From Hofstenia miamia (taxonomy: Eukaryota; Xenacoelomorpha; Acoela): a stretch of 64,000 bases of DNA. Positions 1 through 10,560 of the stretch are shown one piece after another (within the stretch, counting starts at the first letter, position 1; every line of letters starts with the position of its first letter). Both the position numbers and the translations under genes were made by a program. Location: NCBI GenBank assembly GCA_004352715.1, contig SCFE01000027.1, positions 1 through 64,000 of the forward strand, written 5' to 3'. The notes below the pieces were generated by a model that worked only from the letters and a program-made list of their open reading frames with translations, had not been told where the DNA came from and did not search any database.

Positions 1-52
1 TATATATGCATAATTTGAATTAAAAATACCATGCAAGATAAAATGAAAAAAT

Positions 53-59
53 AAAAAAA
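53..59 (-). terminator. Pol III T-run terminator of tRNA-Gly
   Basis: Seven consecutive A on the plus strand (T7 on the minus strand) begin two bases past the tRNA discriminator base. A run of four or more T is the standard Pol III stop, so this supports a transcribable tRNA gene. Confidence 0.8.
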
Positions 60-60
60 T

Positions 61-130
61 TGCGCAAGTCAGAGTCGAACCCGGATCAACAGCTTGGAAG
101 GCTGCTATGCTACCACTACACCACCTGCGC
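61..130 (-). tRNA. tRNA-Gly (anticodon TCC)
   Basis: Read on the minus strand this 70-nt sequence starts GCGCAGGTGGTGTAGTGG and ends CTTGCGCA. The 7-bp acceptor stem pairs fully (one G-T), the anticodon stem AGCAGC/GCTGTT pairs, and the loop CTTCCAA places anticodon TCC, so it would read GGA glycine codons. A box (TGGTGTAGTGG) and B box (GGTTCGACTC) Pol III promoter elements are internal. The T arm is odd: the segment is one base shorter than usual and the stem CCGG against CTGA pairs poorly. The gene could therefore be a decaying copy or carry a one-base assembly error. There is no intron. It is the only recognisable cellular gene in the window. Confidence 0.88.
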
Positions 131-505
131 TCGAAAATATTCTACATTATTTCGAGTTTAGAATTGCTTTTTAAGAAAGAAAACAATATTCATTTCAAGT
201 ATGTTTTATTATCATGTAATTGATTGCGTCATTTTGTTTTGCGGTTAGAGGGCTACAACAATTTGTGCTAGAATTTCTTGTAATGTGAATTGAATTAATG
301 TAATTTAAATTTTTTTAAAAAGTCGTAAAGGCAGTGTTGTGTCCGGTTGTGATAACTAGGACCGCGTTTCCAGTAAAAGATTAAATAGAAGACCACTTAA
401 GATATTTTCATTCTGCTTAATGTATTGTCAATTAAATTTATGTGATTTGATGCATGATTTGTCAATGACCTAAACATGATAATAAATCTTCTACTCAAAA
501 TCAGA
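131..505. other. AT-rich spacer, no gene seen
   Basis: There is no coding signal. A stretch at about 406-456 (ATATTTTCATTCTGCTTAAT onward) resembles 922-968 inside the neighbouring hAT-like element. This suggests a small repeated unit on both sides of the element's left boundary. Confidence 0.4.
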
Positions 506-513
506 CTGATGCC

Positions 514-2055
514 CTAGGGTAGGGCTCGTAACGGTACGGACAAAAGTGTACGGCATGGGCCGGGCATATGGGCTCTGCATGAATATTTGTTGTTGTTATT
601 CGAGGATCTATAATTCTAAAATCATTTTTTTTTGATGAAAATTAGGTCTATTCTATATATCTATGTATATGTATTTCGTATAACATTAATATTCATGTAG
701 ATTTATCATAGAAAACAGTACATAAAATTTTGCACATAGAGTTTATTGCCTTCATCAATTTTAAGGAATTCAATTTCACTGTCATCATCTCATACTCATA
801 TTGCATGAATAATAATATAGTACTAATGTACATTATATTGCAACGTAAGAAGCTTTGCTAGCTTCAGAAAATTTACTTATTTTATAATGTCATGCCAGCA
901 ATGCAGTGTAGTTTCAATTTAAATATTTTCATACTGTTTAGTGTGTTGTCAAGTCAATTATGTTTAGGGCTGGGATTTATATGCTTAACATCATCCTGAA
1001 ATATGCGTCATCAAACAATGCGGCGAAATTCCGAAAATACGCTTTAGGATATGCATAAAAACTACATTAAAGGAACAGTTATTCAATTACTAAGGTATAC
1101 ACTTTTATACCAATAGACACATAATGTTGCTTCGAGTGATCAACAGTCATGAAAATTCGTTGTGGTGCTTGAATTTGATCTAACTAGACTAGAGGCACAT
1201 TTCTGTATATAAGAATATTTAAAGGATTAACATCAATTGCATGGAATTTTTCAACTTTTTTATAATTTGTAAAAATATTCTCATTGATCGTAAATGGAGG
1301 CTTCTTGTAAGGCATTGAGCTTTTCATTATACTTCTCACTGTTTTAGTTCTTTCACGTTATCGAGTACCTCAACCTGAATGCAAAGAAATAACCGCCCTT
1401 GCAGCGGCGTTAGAGCTTCAAGAAGAAACTGAAAGGTGCCCTAATGAAACACAATTTTTCCAAAAAGTTGTGGTCCAGCAAATAAATAAGTTTTAAAATT
1501 TTCAATATTTATGGGTCTTCAGTTTAGAGGTGTTGCAGGAACAGATAAAATTCAGTGAAATATTGGGGCATTCGTGTGTGAAATACGATGGAATATGCGA
1601 GCCATCATAGAAATAAAGCAACTTCAATATGCGTAAAAATCTGCTTTATGCTTTAAACATTTAAATCCTTAGCTCTCTGATGATGGGTATGACGGTTGAA
1701 GGAAGTTTTCTCGATGATTGAAAAAACGTGTTGATTAATCTTCTCAAAACGGGACCTAATTATAATTTTATAGTTGCAAAATGAAACTTGTCAGTGATTT
1801 CAACAAAAACTTTATTTTTATATTGATGTAAGCTTCATTGATGGCTATGACAGTTTAAGTTTGTTTCTTTTTAATAGCACAGTTAAAGGTTTTCTTTTGC
1901 ATCAAGCAATTTTAGTTAAATAACACTTAGTTACGGCCATAGCGAGCATGGCATACGGCACGGGCAAACCAACGGGCTTGCTTTCATGGGTACGAGCTAC
2001 GGGCAGGGCACCATACAAGGACATGGACACGGCACGGGCTCGGGCCCTACCCTAG
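514..2055. mobile_element. Non-autonomous hAT-like element, 1.5 kb
   Basis: The left end CTAGGGTAGGGCTCG is mirrored by the right end, whose reverse complement is CTAGGGTAGGGCCCG. Both ends carry short GC-rich subterminal repeats (ACGGCACGGGC, GGGCCGGGC and variants at 530-580 and 1930-2050). The 8-bp flanks are CTGATGCC (506-513) and CTTATGCT (2056-2063), matching at 6 of 8, as expected of an aged hAT target duplication. No transposase was recognised inside. A decayed tail-like segment, GGGCATGGGCACTACCCC, follows at about 2119 and may be the remains of a second right end. The hAT assignment rests on terminal structure, not on a protein. Confidence 0.6.
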
Positions 2056-2063
2056 CTTATGCT

Positions 2064-3662
2064 TACATAGTTGCAAAGTTGCAAAGTTGAACTTCTCAAT
2101 GATATCAACAAATTACGCGGGCATGGGCACTACCCCAACTTATAGCCATTCACTAGCAAAAGCCTAGACAATTTATTCTAATTCTACATCAAGAATATTA
2201 TGCTGAATAAAAACTGAGGCAAAAATATTTAAGCTTTTGTGTTTTACTTAACCAACATAATTTAAGATAAGCCCTCATCTTTGATTGACAAACTGATTTA
2301 TAACAAAAATTTTGAATATGTGTAAGTTTAAATAAACATGGGGTTGCAATAAAATTAAACTAGAGACTGCTAGAAAGTGATTTCAAAAATATTAAACAAT
2401 AAGGGGTTGTATAGCAACCAATATAAACAATGGTAATTAGTAAATGTCAAAGTGGAATGATTGCTAGGTAGTCCGACATTCTTCTTTGGCTATGAACCAC
2501 GTGTTGCATTAAAGTTTGCTTTACTAATAAACACTAGCATTAGTAAGGAGCAGGTGCGTCGTCAGAGAGGGGGCGGGGCTACCGGGCGTTAGCCTCCCCC
2601 GAGAAAGTTTCGGCTACACGAACAATTTGTAATATTTGCAGTTAATTAGTGCAGTAGCCAGCCTAGAAAAATTGGAGGTAGAAAGCATTTTCACGGGGTT
2701 TATAAATATAATAATAAAATTTGCATTTAATCAAAGAATCTTAATACTGTTGCAGGACGAAGGAATTTCGCTACAACTTTTCTACAATGTCAAGTCACGC
2801 ATAGTATGACATCACATAATAAAGTAGTTTTGAAATAATTATACAGCAAATTATTCGAAATTATCTAAAAATATAAAATTGAAATGCACACACATTTTCA
2901 AATCATCTTCGTCTTAATCGTATGCCACAAGAGATGCTAATTGATTTATGATATTTCTATGAACAATAAAGAGATAGATTAACTCTGTAATGCGTAGGCG
3001 CAATAAACATATTCAAAAAATATTTTTTTCATTTTGATATTCCATTTTTGAATTGAGCATGTATATATTTCATTAGTTTTTCTGGTTTAGTTGCATATTT
3101 TCCATTCCGAGCGGTAGAGGTATGGAAATTTGCAAATTTACTATGATTATAAATTTTCTTGAAAATGCTAGAACGAATGAATGAGCTCTTATCAAGACTA
3201 ATAGGATTGATTTATCTTTTCTTATATTATCATCTGTATGAGAGATAATTGTATGGTCCCTATCTCTACATTCATTTGGGTACATTTTTATATCCACCGC
3301 TAATCCATAACAGAATTCATTAAAAAAACTGTAAGCAATGAATATTGATTTGATATACAATAGATAATATCCCTTTTTAAAGATTATAACTTCACTCTCC
3401 GGAGTTCCAAATTTGCTACTTTACTTTATTGAATGAACATAACAGCTAGCCACGGGCTAAAATCATTCAAAATTATTGTATTGCTAACTTTACAATTCTC
3501 TGAGTATGGAAATATTTTTTTGATTTCTTCTTTCGAATTTGAGATATAGTAAAATATTTCCAAATATGCCGATTTTTGTATTTTTTGAAAATATAATATG
3601 TGTCTATTAATAACCGCAAAATTTCAATGTCAAAGTTGAGTAAATAATAAATGATAGGTGTT
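2064..3662. other. Non-coding stretch with decayed hAT tail and a GC-rich patch
   Basis: Positions 2066-2145 repeat the theme of the preceding element's 3' part (TAGTTGCAAA, TCAACAAA, then GGGCATGGGCACTACC). A GC-rich patch at 2554-2600 (CAGAGAGGGGGCGGGGCTACC) has the look of an isolated transposon terminus, but no partner end was found. The remainder is AT-rich, without recognisable coding sequence. Confidence 0.4.
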
Positions 3663-4073
3663 TAGTGATGACCAGCTTAAGCACATATAAACTTTAGAGA
3701 AAAGTTTAAACTGAACACATTTATTTAAACTGTAGTTTAAGTATACAAAACTACATTTAAATGTCGCTTAAAGTTTTGCCCGTTTATGAACTCAAAATCA
3801 GGCTATCGCGAATTGTTTTCATTTCCAGGAGGTGGAAAATACCCGGAAAATTTTGGGCCACATCCGCAAATTTTTAAAAATTCGTCCTGTTAACAATCTT
3901 TCTGAACAATTTGCCAGTTACTCGCACGCGCAAAATAAGGACGTAATTTGACGCTAACCATTTGAATGAAGGCTAAAATAAACTTCAGTTTAAATCATGT
4001 CACATTTATATACACTTTTATTTAACACAAAATTTAAACTTAGTTTGAACGGAAGTTGAATTGGTCATCCCTG
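3663..4073. mobile_element. Short hAT-like MITE (about 410 bp)
   Basis: The left end TAGTGATGACCAGCTTAAG is matched by the reverse complement of the right end, CAGGGATGACCAATTCAAC. Subterminal regions on both sides carry GTTTAAACT-type repeats. There is no ORF. The ends resemble those of the hAT element at 17066 (CAGTGATGATC), which does carry transposase sequence, so this is probably a non-autonomous relative. A clean target duplication was not resolved. Confidence 0.6.
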
Positions 4074-4325
4074 TCCCACAGTGGTAAGTGAAGGCATACA
4101 ATTTTTCCTCAAAGTATATTCAATATTGAAATTACACATGTATTTAACTGAAATTGCAGATTTGCTTCTACGAGGATTAGAGAGTTAATGTAGATTCATA
4201 CTTAGTGTATGTATATTTATCAGTTACTATATGATGTACAGCACTGTGAAGGACTAGAGCACCTCAAATATTGTAGTTTCAAAAATTAATGAAGCTTTCT
4301 TTTTATATATGATATTTTATTGATA
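4074..4325. other. Spacer between two MITEs
   Basis: AT-rich with no coding or structural signal recognised. Confidence 0.4.
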
Positions 4326-4707
4326 CAGAATTGCAAGCGTTCTCAATTTTCAAAAACCTAGTCGAACCAAACACATTCAAAATAAAACCAAACCCAACCA
4401 AACCGTTTAAAGCTAGTAATTTAAACCGTTGCAAAAGGAACAACCGGACAAAATTCAAAGTTTATTCACAAAAAATTATTTTCCCAAGTGAAGCTCCTTA
4501 GCTTGTCCTTAACTCTCTGGCCATAAACTAGGAGAATTTTGTAAACTTTGACACAGCATTGAAGTATTATTATTTAAATCAATGACGTAAATTAAGTCAT
4601 TTTAAAAACATCGAACCGTTTTAAGTCTTTGCAAAATAATACAAGTCGAAGCCAAACCGAATCGAGCCGAGCTGAACTCTTTATAAACGGAGTAGCTTGC
4701 AATTCTG
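4326..4707. mobile_element. Short hAT-like MITE with CAGAATTGCAAG ends (382 bp)
   Basis: The left end CAGAATTGCAAGC and the reverse complement of the right end CAGAATTGCAAGC are identical over 13 bases. Subterminal repeats are AACCAAAC/ACCGAACC-like at the left (4366-4430) and CCGAATCGAGCCGAGC at the right. The 8-bp flanks TATTGATA and AATTGGTC share 5 of 8 positions, so the duplication is decayed if real. There is no ORF. CAG-initial ends and subterminal repeats point to hAT. Confidence 0.65.
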
Positions 4708-5310
4708 AATTGGTCTATGCATTGCAGGATTTCTCATTTATATTTATCAATAGTTGCTTGATTAGTATATCTCAGTAGAAAAGTTTATAAATTTATAATA
4801 ATTATTGTGTGTCTAATAGTTAGGAAAATGTGGACGGATACAGTAACCTCGGCCATAGCAAAATGTTTTAAAGTTCAGAACACCCAAAACTTGGTAGCAA
4901 GCCACCCTACCCCGGCCGTTCCTGGCTAACGCCATGTCTTAGAGGGGGTCTAACTGTACGGAGTCCATACCTATAGAGGATGTTAAGCAATAAGGTAAAT
5001 GAAGTTTTTGTCATGTATACTTTGAATGTTGTGATACTACAAATTAGTCTGCATCGTCCTGCATGCTCAATACAGCGTCCATAAGGCTTTTGTACCAGAT
5101 CGTAATTTTGACTAGCCATGTACAATCCAGATGAATCCTGTTAATCCTTCAAAGTGGTGCCTCAAGAAGGAACATTTCAACCGAACTCCCTCTTTAACTT
5201 ATAGCAGAGTCCTTACTGCCGACATTGTGTCATTTTCACTTCATCTGAGTATTCCGGCAACTATAATCGAGAAAAAACTAGATAATTTTAGAACCCCCCA
5301 TCGAACTATT

Positions 5311-5349
<39 letters not shown>

Positions 5350-5476
5350 TATTCAGTTTAGAAAAAATTCCAAAATAATTTGAAAATGTTTTCTTTCGAT
5401 TGTCATTTTAGATTTCAATTGTATTTCTTATGTATTCACGTGTCTATATATCGATTGTCATTTAAAGACAACCTAC
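4708..5476. other. Unassigned stretch with a moderately GC-rich block and (AT)n
   Basis: Positions 4830-5270 are richer in GC than the surroundings and hold short open frames on both strands, none with a recognisable domain. They may be a remnant of an unidentified element. An (AT)n microsatellite lies at 5318-5347. Confidence 0.35.
5318..5347. repeat. (AT)n microsatellite
   Basis: About 15 uninterrupted AT units. Confidence 0.95.
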
Positions 5477-6012
5477 TAAGGCCTGGCGGAATAAACAATG
5501 CGTTTTATTGAACATTAGTTTCTGACAAAATGGCATTTTGAACTCGTCCATGGAACAATGTTTAATGTCACCAGTAGATTAAAACTTTTAAGTATATGGA
5601 ATGAACCTTTAGACCTCGAGCATAAATTAAAAGGATTTTAATTTCATAATTATGCACCTTAATACGAATGGGCAGATTTTGTAAATCTGATTTTTTAAGA
5701 AAAAATCTGTATGTAGCTCGTTTTTGTGAAAGTATTTACGCAACATTTTGTGGGCTAACCAGCCGCATAATTACAACATACTGCATTATTAATAGAAGTT
5801 TCTTATTAAGAAATTTCGTATTTTTCCAAACTGCTATCTCTTAAGCCTCCAAAAGAAATGTTCCAAGTTTTCATAAAGCAAGCATTGATCCGAGTGCTTG
5901 CATACAATACACATAGTATACTTTTAAATAAATTTTTTAGGCAAGATACCTCGGTATCGGTATTTTTCGGTATTGTCAAAATACCGCTGTATCGATATAC
6001 CGCCGGGCTCTA
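5477..6012 (-). mobile_element. hAT-like non-autonomous element with perfect 8-bp TSD (536 bp)
   Basis: The left end TAAGGCCTGGCGGAATA and the reverse complement of the right end TAGAGCCCGGCGGTATA form the inverted repeat. The flanks CAACCTAC (5469-5476) and CAACCTAC (6013-6020) are an exact 8-bp target duplication, the hAT hallmark. Subterminal CGGTAT/ATACCG motifs are repeated several times at 5949-6002. A related copy lies in the opposite orientation at 37545-38060. No transposase is encoded. The strand given follows the copy at 37545, taken as plus. Confidence 0.88.
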
Positions 6013-6303
6013 CAACCTACTGGTCAATTCCATGAATGTGTCAACCAGTAGTTGAAATTTGATGTTGTTGAAACGTGATTTTTTGTCGGGTTTAAAGTTT
6101 TGCTAAATTTCATTAGACATCCGTCTTAATTGTTCTGATTCACTTAACGAATTTTATGATTTTTTTAGTAATAATAGGTTGTTGTCATAAGTGTATATAC
6201 AATCTTAAATTTGTCGTCATTTTTATGGTAGATTCTCGAAATCTTTATGTTTGGGAAATTTTTGGTTATTATGGTTATTTTGCGTGTCTTACTAAAATTT
6301 CTT

Positions 6304-6630
6304 GTGTGTCCGTTACCCAGTAGGCATAATTTTTATTTTTAGCGTTTTCTACGGGTTCATGCATGATGAGAAGCTAAATCTTCCTTGAGTTTATTAATAT
6401 CATTCTAAATATTCTAAAACCATTCAAAATATATATGGTCGCTTGCTAAAACAAATGATATAAATATGTGTGTCCATTATCGAGAAGGCATAATTTTCTA
6501 TTTTTAGCATTTTCTGCAAGTTCATACATCATGAGAAGCTAAATCTTCTCTGTGTTTATTAATATTAATCTAAATATTGTAAAACTGTTCAAAATGTATA
6601 TGGTCGCGCTAAAAGCAAAGAATTAAATTT
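6304..6630. repeat. Diverged tandem repeat, period about 164 bp, two units
   Basis: Unit 1 (6304-6467) and unit 2 (6468-6630) both begin GTGTGTCC, then share GGCATAATTTT, ATGAGAAGCTAAATCTTC, GTTTATTAATAT and TATATGGTCGC in the same order and spacing. A third start, GTGCGTCCATTAC, follows at 6631 and breaks off. Divergence is substantial, so the duplication is old. Confidence 0.85.
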
Positions 6631-6659
6631 GTGCGTCCATTACATTTTGATGTGTTTTT

Positions 6660-7613
6660 ATTGTGCGTTTTTTTCTAAAAGTATTTCATCACCGCTTTAG
6701 ATTGTCTGTTACACAATGGGAATCATATTCAATGCCGAAAAACAGAAAGAAATAGAGAAAGGAAAAATAGTGAAAGTGCAGCAAACACATCTGCAAAAAT
6801 ATTGAAGTTTACTTAAAACCTGTCAAAGCATATGTCTATGCAAAAGCATGAATTGTATGAAATGTAGGTTTCCTAGATATATTCGAAAAAGTATTTTTAC
6901 ATACTGATTAAAAATACCATGATTCTTCTTAGACAGTTTTTACTTTTGCATTGATACTGATGGGTATTGACATACAAAATTACGGCCATTACAAGGAAGT
7001 GAAAGACTATTAAATTTTTCTGTCAATAAATTGTGATATTTGAACGAGCCTCTTAGGAATGCTTTTCGCTTTGATAAAAGTCTTTTATTTGCATTTTTAT
7101 TCTCATGAACATTATTCTTACAATCCCAAGAGGCGATGCTAAGGAATAGTTGCCTAAATTTGGTTTTAGATAAGAAAATATAACGACGTTCTGCAGCCGC
7201 CTATCTTATTTATTTACGATTTCATATAAGCTTTCCTTTATGTTGTTGATATTATTTAATCCATAAGATAATGTGAATGGACAATTAAATCTAAATTGCT
7301 AAACACCTTTCATGTCAATGCCTCAATGGAGTTTAGAAAAAAGTAAAGAGGAGTGTCACTTACTTAGACATTTACTTTTTTCATAAAAGCAATAAAAAAA
7401 TTGATTTTGGGTAGAGTAAAAATACTATTAATTCAAGCGTCTAATATATGATGATGATGACATACATATTTACATATACATGCATATTTAAAGCTTTCAA
7501 AATATTAATGAAATAATAAATAATCTTTATTTATCATAGATGATTTACATGTTCAATTATTGTTGTTTATGTCAAAATATTTCAAAGATAATAAATGAAA
7601 ACAAACATAACAA
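6660..7613. other. AT-rich non-coding stretch
   Basis: I see no gene, terminal repeat or RNA structure that I can support here. Confidence 0.4.
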
Positions 7614-8138
7614 TGCAACAAAAAGCTGCAATAAAAATGTTCTCTATGAAAATGGCATCAATTATCAACACACAAGTATAAGACAATCGATAAATACTTT
7701 GTTTACTTTTGACTTCTTAAAACTAAAAAATAACAAAAATCGAAACAATTTTTCAATCTCTTATTACAGCTAAATGTTTGCACAGATTGAAAAAAAACTT
7801 AATTTTTAAATGTCTAAAACTACATATAATAAACATTTGAACATTCAAGAAGAAACGAAAAATATNNNNNNNNNNNNNNNNNNNNNTGCAACAAAAAGCT
7901 GCAATAAAAATGTTCTCTATGAAAATGGCATCAATTATCAACACACAAGTATAAGACAATCGATAAATACTTTGTTTACTTTTGACTTCTTAAAACTAAA
8001 AAATAACAAAAATCGAAACAATTTTTCAATCTCTTATTACAGCTAAATGTTTGCACAGATTGAAAAAAAACTTAATTTTTAAATGTCTAAAACTACATAT
8101 AATAAACATTTGAACATTCAAGAAGAAACGAAAAATAT
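7614..8138. repeat. Exact 252-bp direct repeat flanking an N gap (assembly artefact)
   Basis: Positions 7614-7865 and 7887-8138 appear identical and are separated only by 21 N (7866-7886). An exact duplicate ending at a gap is the usual sign of two contig ends that overlap but were not merged. The real genome probably has one copy. Short open frames in each copy are mirror images and should not be counted as genes. Confidence 0.9.
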
Positions 8139-8989
8139 TTGTTTTTCAGGAAGTTGACATTACCAACATAGTATCTGCAGAAGTTTGATTTTTATACTAT
8201 GGTGTAGGGTGGCTGCAAAAACTTTGTTAAATTATTCGATGATATGAAAAATGTAGTAATCAGCGTTAATATTAGTAATTTTTAATTTATCATGCCGATC
8301 TGCATGCAATCATATTTTTTTGCATTTTTAAGACATGAAATCTGAGAGCAAAAGAAGTCAAATATGTTGCTATTCTTAAACAAATTAAAAAGCTCAAATA
8401 TACACAAGGAATAGTGACGCAAATACCTTATTGAAAGAAACCGAGAAAAAGAAGTACTGTAGTTTGTGGTGGACGTGTTAGGTGTATTAGTAGAGCTTAA
8501 ATCATCAACAGTCATGTAATGTTCTTCAGATCTTATTGACACTACTCGATTTCTTTTGAATTGGCATAAATTGTATCCTTGACAAAAGAATAAAAGTCAA
8601 TGCATTATCTGGATAGTCAGTAGGCTCTGCTTCCAATTTCATATAGTTTCATTTGATTTGCTCGTAGTCTCAAATTTTTCTTTTTTGCAAGTCAAGGCAA
8701 AAGTCACATTTAAAAAAAATCAAAAATCGTGACTTGACAATTGAGGATGAGGCTATATGAGGTCTCAGATCATTAGCCACGGTTTGCGTCTGGCTGTTAC
8801 CAAAACCGCAATTTCATGTAACTGGACCACTAAATCCTATGGTACTAAAGGCCCAACACAAATATGGTGACAACATCAAGTTGTCAAAGTGAACAAATTA
8901 GGTTGCCTTCACCTGACCGCCTATCCTATATCAACGCCAAGCAAATCAATGTCTTATGTAAACTGGTTCATACCATCACGAAAGAACTG
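8139..8989. other. Non-coding stretch upstream of dispersed repeat
   Basis: No recognised gene. Positions 8740-8960 are somewhat less AT-rich and may be part of the repeat at 8990-9550, but the partner copy at 43 kb does not extend this far. Confidence 0.35.
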
Positions 8990-9550
8990 ACATTTTAGCT
9001 TCCATTGCAACAAATGAAGTGAGCCATTCAACTGTAAATCCTTAGAATCTAGAGATTGATATTTTCTTAGCCTTAACTGTATCGTCCATCTTAAAGTACA
9101 AACCGTTTCTCCACATTTAAAAAGAACTTTCTCCAAGCATATTGGCATATTTGAAAATTGCGAGACTTGGACAGGTCTATTGGTAAAGAGTATGCTTTAA
9201 TGCAATGTTGAAAATTTTTAGTAAAGCGTTTGCTGTCACTGAAGTTCAAAAGATTCACAATTTTTCTTAGAAAATTTCGAATATTTGAAAAAGATTTAAA
9301 TTTTCTCCATACGTAATGTTCAAGCATTTATAAAGTTTTGAGCCCATGGAAGCAGTAAATAACTTTGAGTGTTTCTTAATATATGCAAATGCAAGTATAT
9401 CCCAAACCAATTGCCATGCGCAAAGGCAGAGATTGCGGGACCAATAGGACGAGCCGGGTCACGGACTTAGATGGAAAAAGAAAGAGGAGACTCTCTTTTA
9501 TTACATGGTGTTCTCAGATTGAGCATAGTTAACAGTTTTCAGCTATACGC
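8990..9550 (-). repeat. Dispersed repeat of unknown type, copy 1 (partner at 43012)
   Basis: Read on the minus strand, this segment aligns with 43012-43440 on the plus strand. Shared blocks in the same order include CTATGCTCAATCTGA, TTTCCATGGGCTCAAAA, ATTTTCAACATTGCATTAAA, CAATAGACCTG and GGTTTGTACTTTA. The minus strand holds two overlapping open frames (78 and 64 codons) with no domain I recognise. It may be a fragment of an unidentified element or a duplicated decayed gene. Confidence 0.75.
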
Positions 9551-9879
9551 GTTTAAAAAATGTTTCATACGATGTTGAAAAATTTTCAAAAATCCCTAAT
9601 CAGTTTAAGGTTAAAATTATTTAGTAATTATGCAGTGCATCTTAATCTTATTTTTTTCTACACTATTCAGGCTAGTCCAAAGTATTTTCTTTTCAATAAT
9701 CGTTTAGTGTCCGATGCAACAAGTACACTTTTCTTCATCTTAAAACTTGACATTTTTCGAAATATCGTCCTTAAAATTCTGTTTTCAATTTTTATGCGTA
9801 ATATTTATTTTTAAATATGCATACCATATTTTGCATTACATATAAATGATCTTCATAGCAATTTTCAATAGCAAAACTC

Positions 9880-10150
9880 AATTAGAGAAATAATCCAAAA
9901 AATACTCTAAAATATTGCTAACAATTGTGTGAATTAATGCCTTAACTAGAGAGGAATGAAGCACTCGTTGCCTTCTGAGTACAATACTGGATGAAATACC
10001 CCACTAACAATTTCAAGAGAGTGTAGAATAATTGTGTTTGATAGGAAAAAAGCACGTAATTTGCATCTTGTTAACACTTTAGTTCACACAATTTTGAGTA
10101 TACTTTTTGGATCACTTTTCTTATATGATTCACTCAACAACATGATTGCA
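9880..10150 (+). repeat. Dispersed repeat of unknown type, copy 1 (partner at 62680)
   Basis: It aligns with the reverse complement of about 62680-62940. Shared blocks in order are CACTCGTTGCCTTCT, TAGTTCAC(A/G)CAATTTT and GTATACTTTTTGGATCACTT. There is no recognised coding content. An upstream open frame at 9560-9814 (84 codons) has no known domain and I do not call it a gene. Confidence 0.7.
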
Positions 10151-10458
10151 TTTACTACATAGTTTATTTATTTTCTACAAATATTTCCAACTATTTTTCC
10201 TTCCCAATAACTATGTAGTGCTTAAAGACATTTGTCTATTTAAAAAAATCGGGAGTCCTTTTCAGTCATTTACAAATCACAATACAATGCTAAAAATGAC
10301 AAATTTCTGTCTTCAATTATCTTGAGCTTGTGTATAAGGCTGCGAACTAAATTTAAAAGCTGCCAAAAGAAGGGGGATTTATTTGTTAAACTAATGCGCC
10401 ACAGTGATGTCGATGCGATGTTAATCACTCAATGAAATTCAACAACTAATTTACTTCC

Positions 10459-10560
10459 AGATATGGAATCGGATCCAAAATTTCAGGATCCGATCCGACC
10501 TGGATCCGAAACTTCATGATCCGGATCTTAAAAAATATAGTTTTCGATCCGAATGTAAAT
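10459..10560 (+). mobile_element. Isolated hAT-type terminus with GGATCC subterminal repeats
   Basis: It begins CAGATATGGAATCGGATCC and holds at least five GGATCC/GATCCGA-type repeats within 90 bp. The first nine bases equal the terminus at 28602. No matching right end or target duplication was found, so only a left terminus is called. Confidence 0.5.

Noticed and set aside
2554-2600. GC-rich patch CAGAGAGGGGGCGGGG as a left end of an element
   Set aside because: No matching right end or target duplication could be found, so it is mentioned only in the stretch description.
4907-5361. Opposing frames (72 and 76 codons) in a moderately GC-rich block
   Set aside because: Neither has a recognisable domain and the plus frame ends in translated (AT)n. 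Kept only as an unassigned block.
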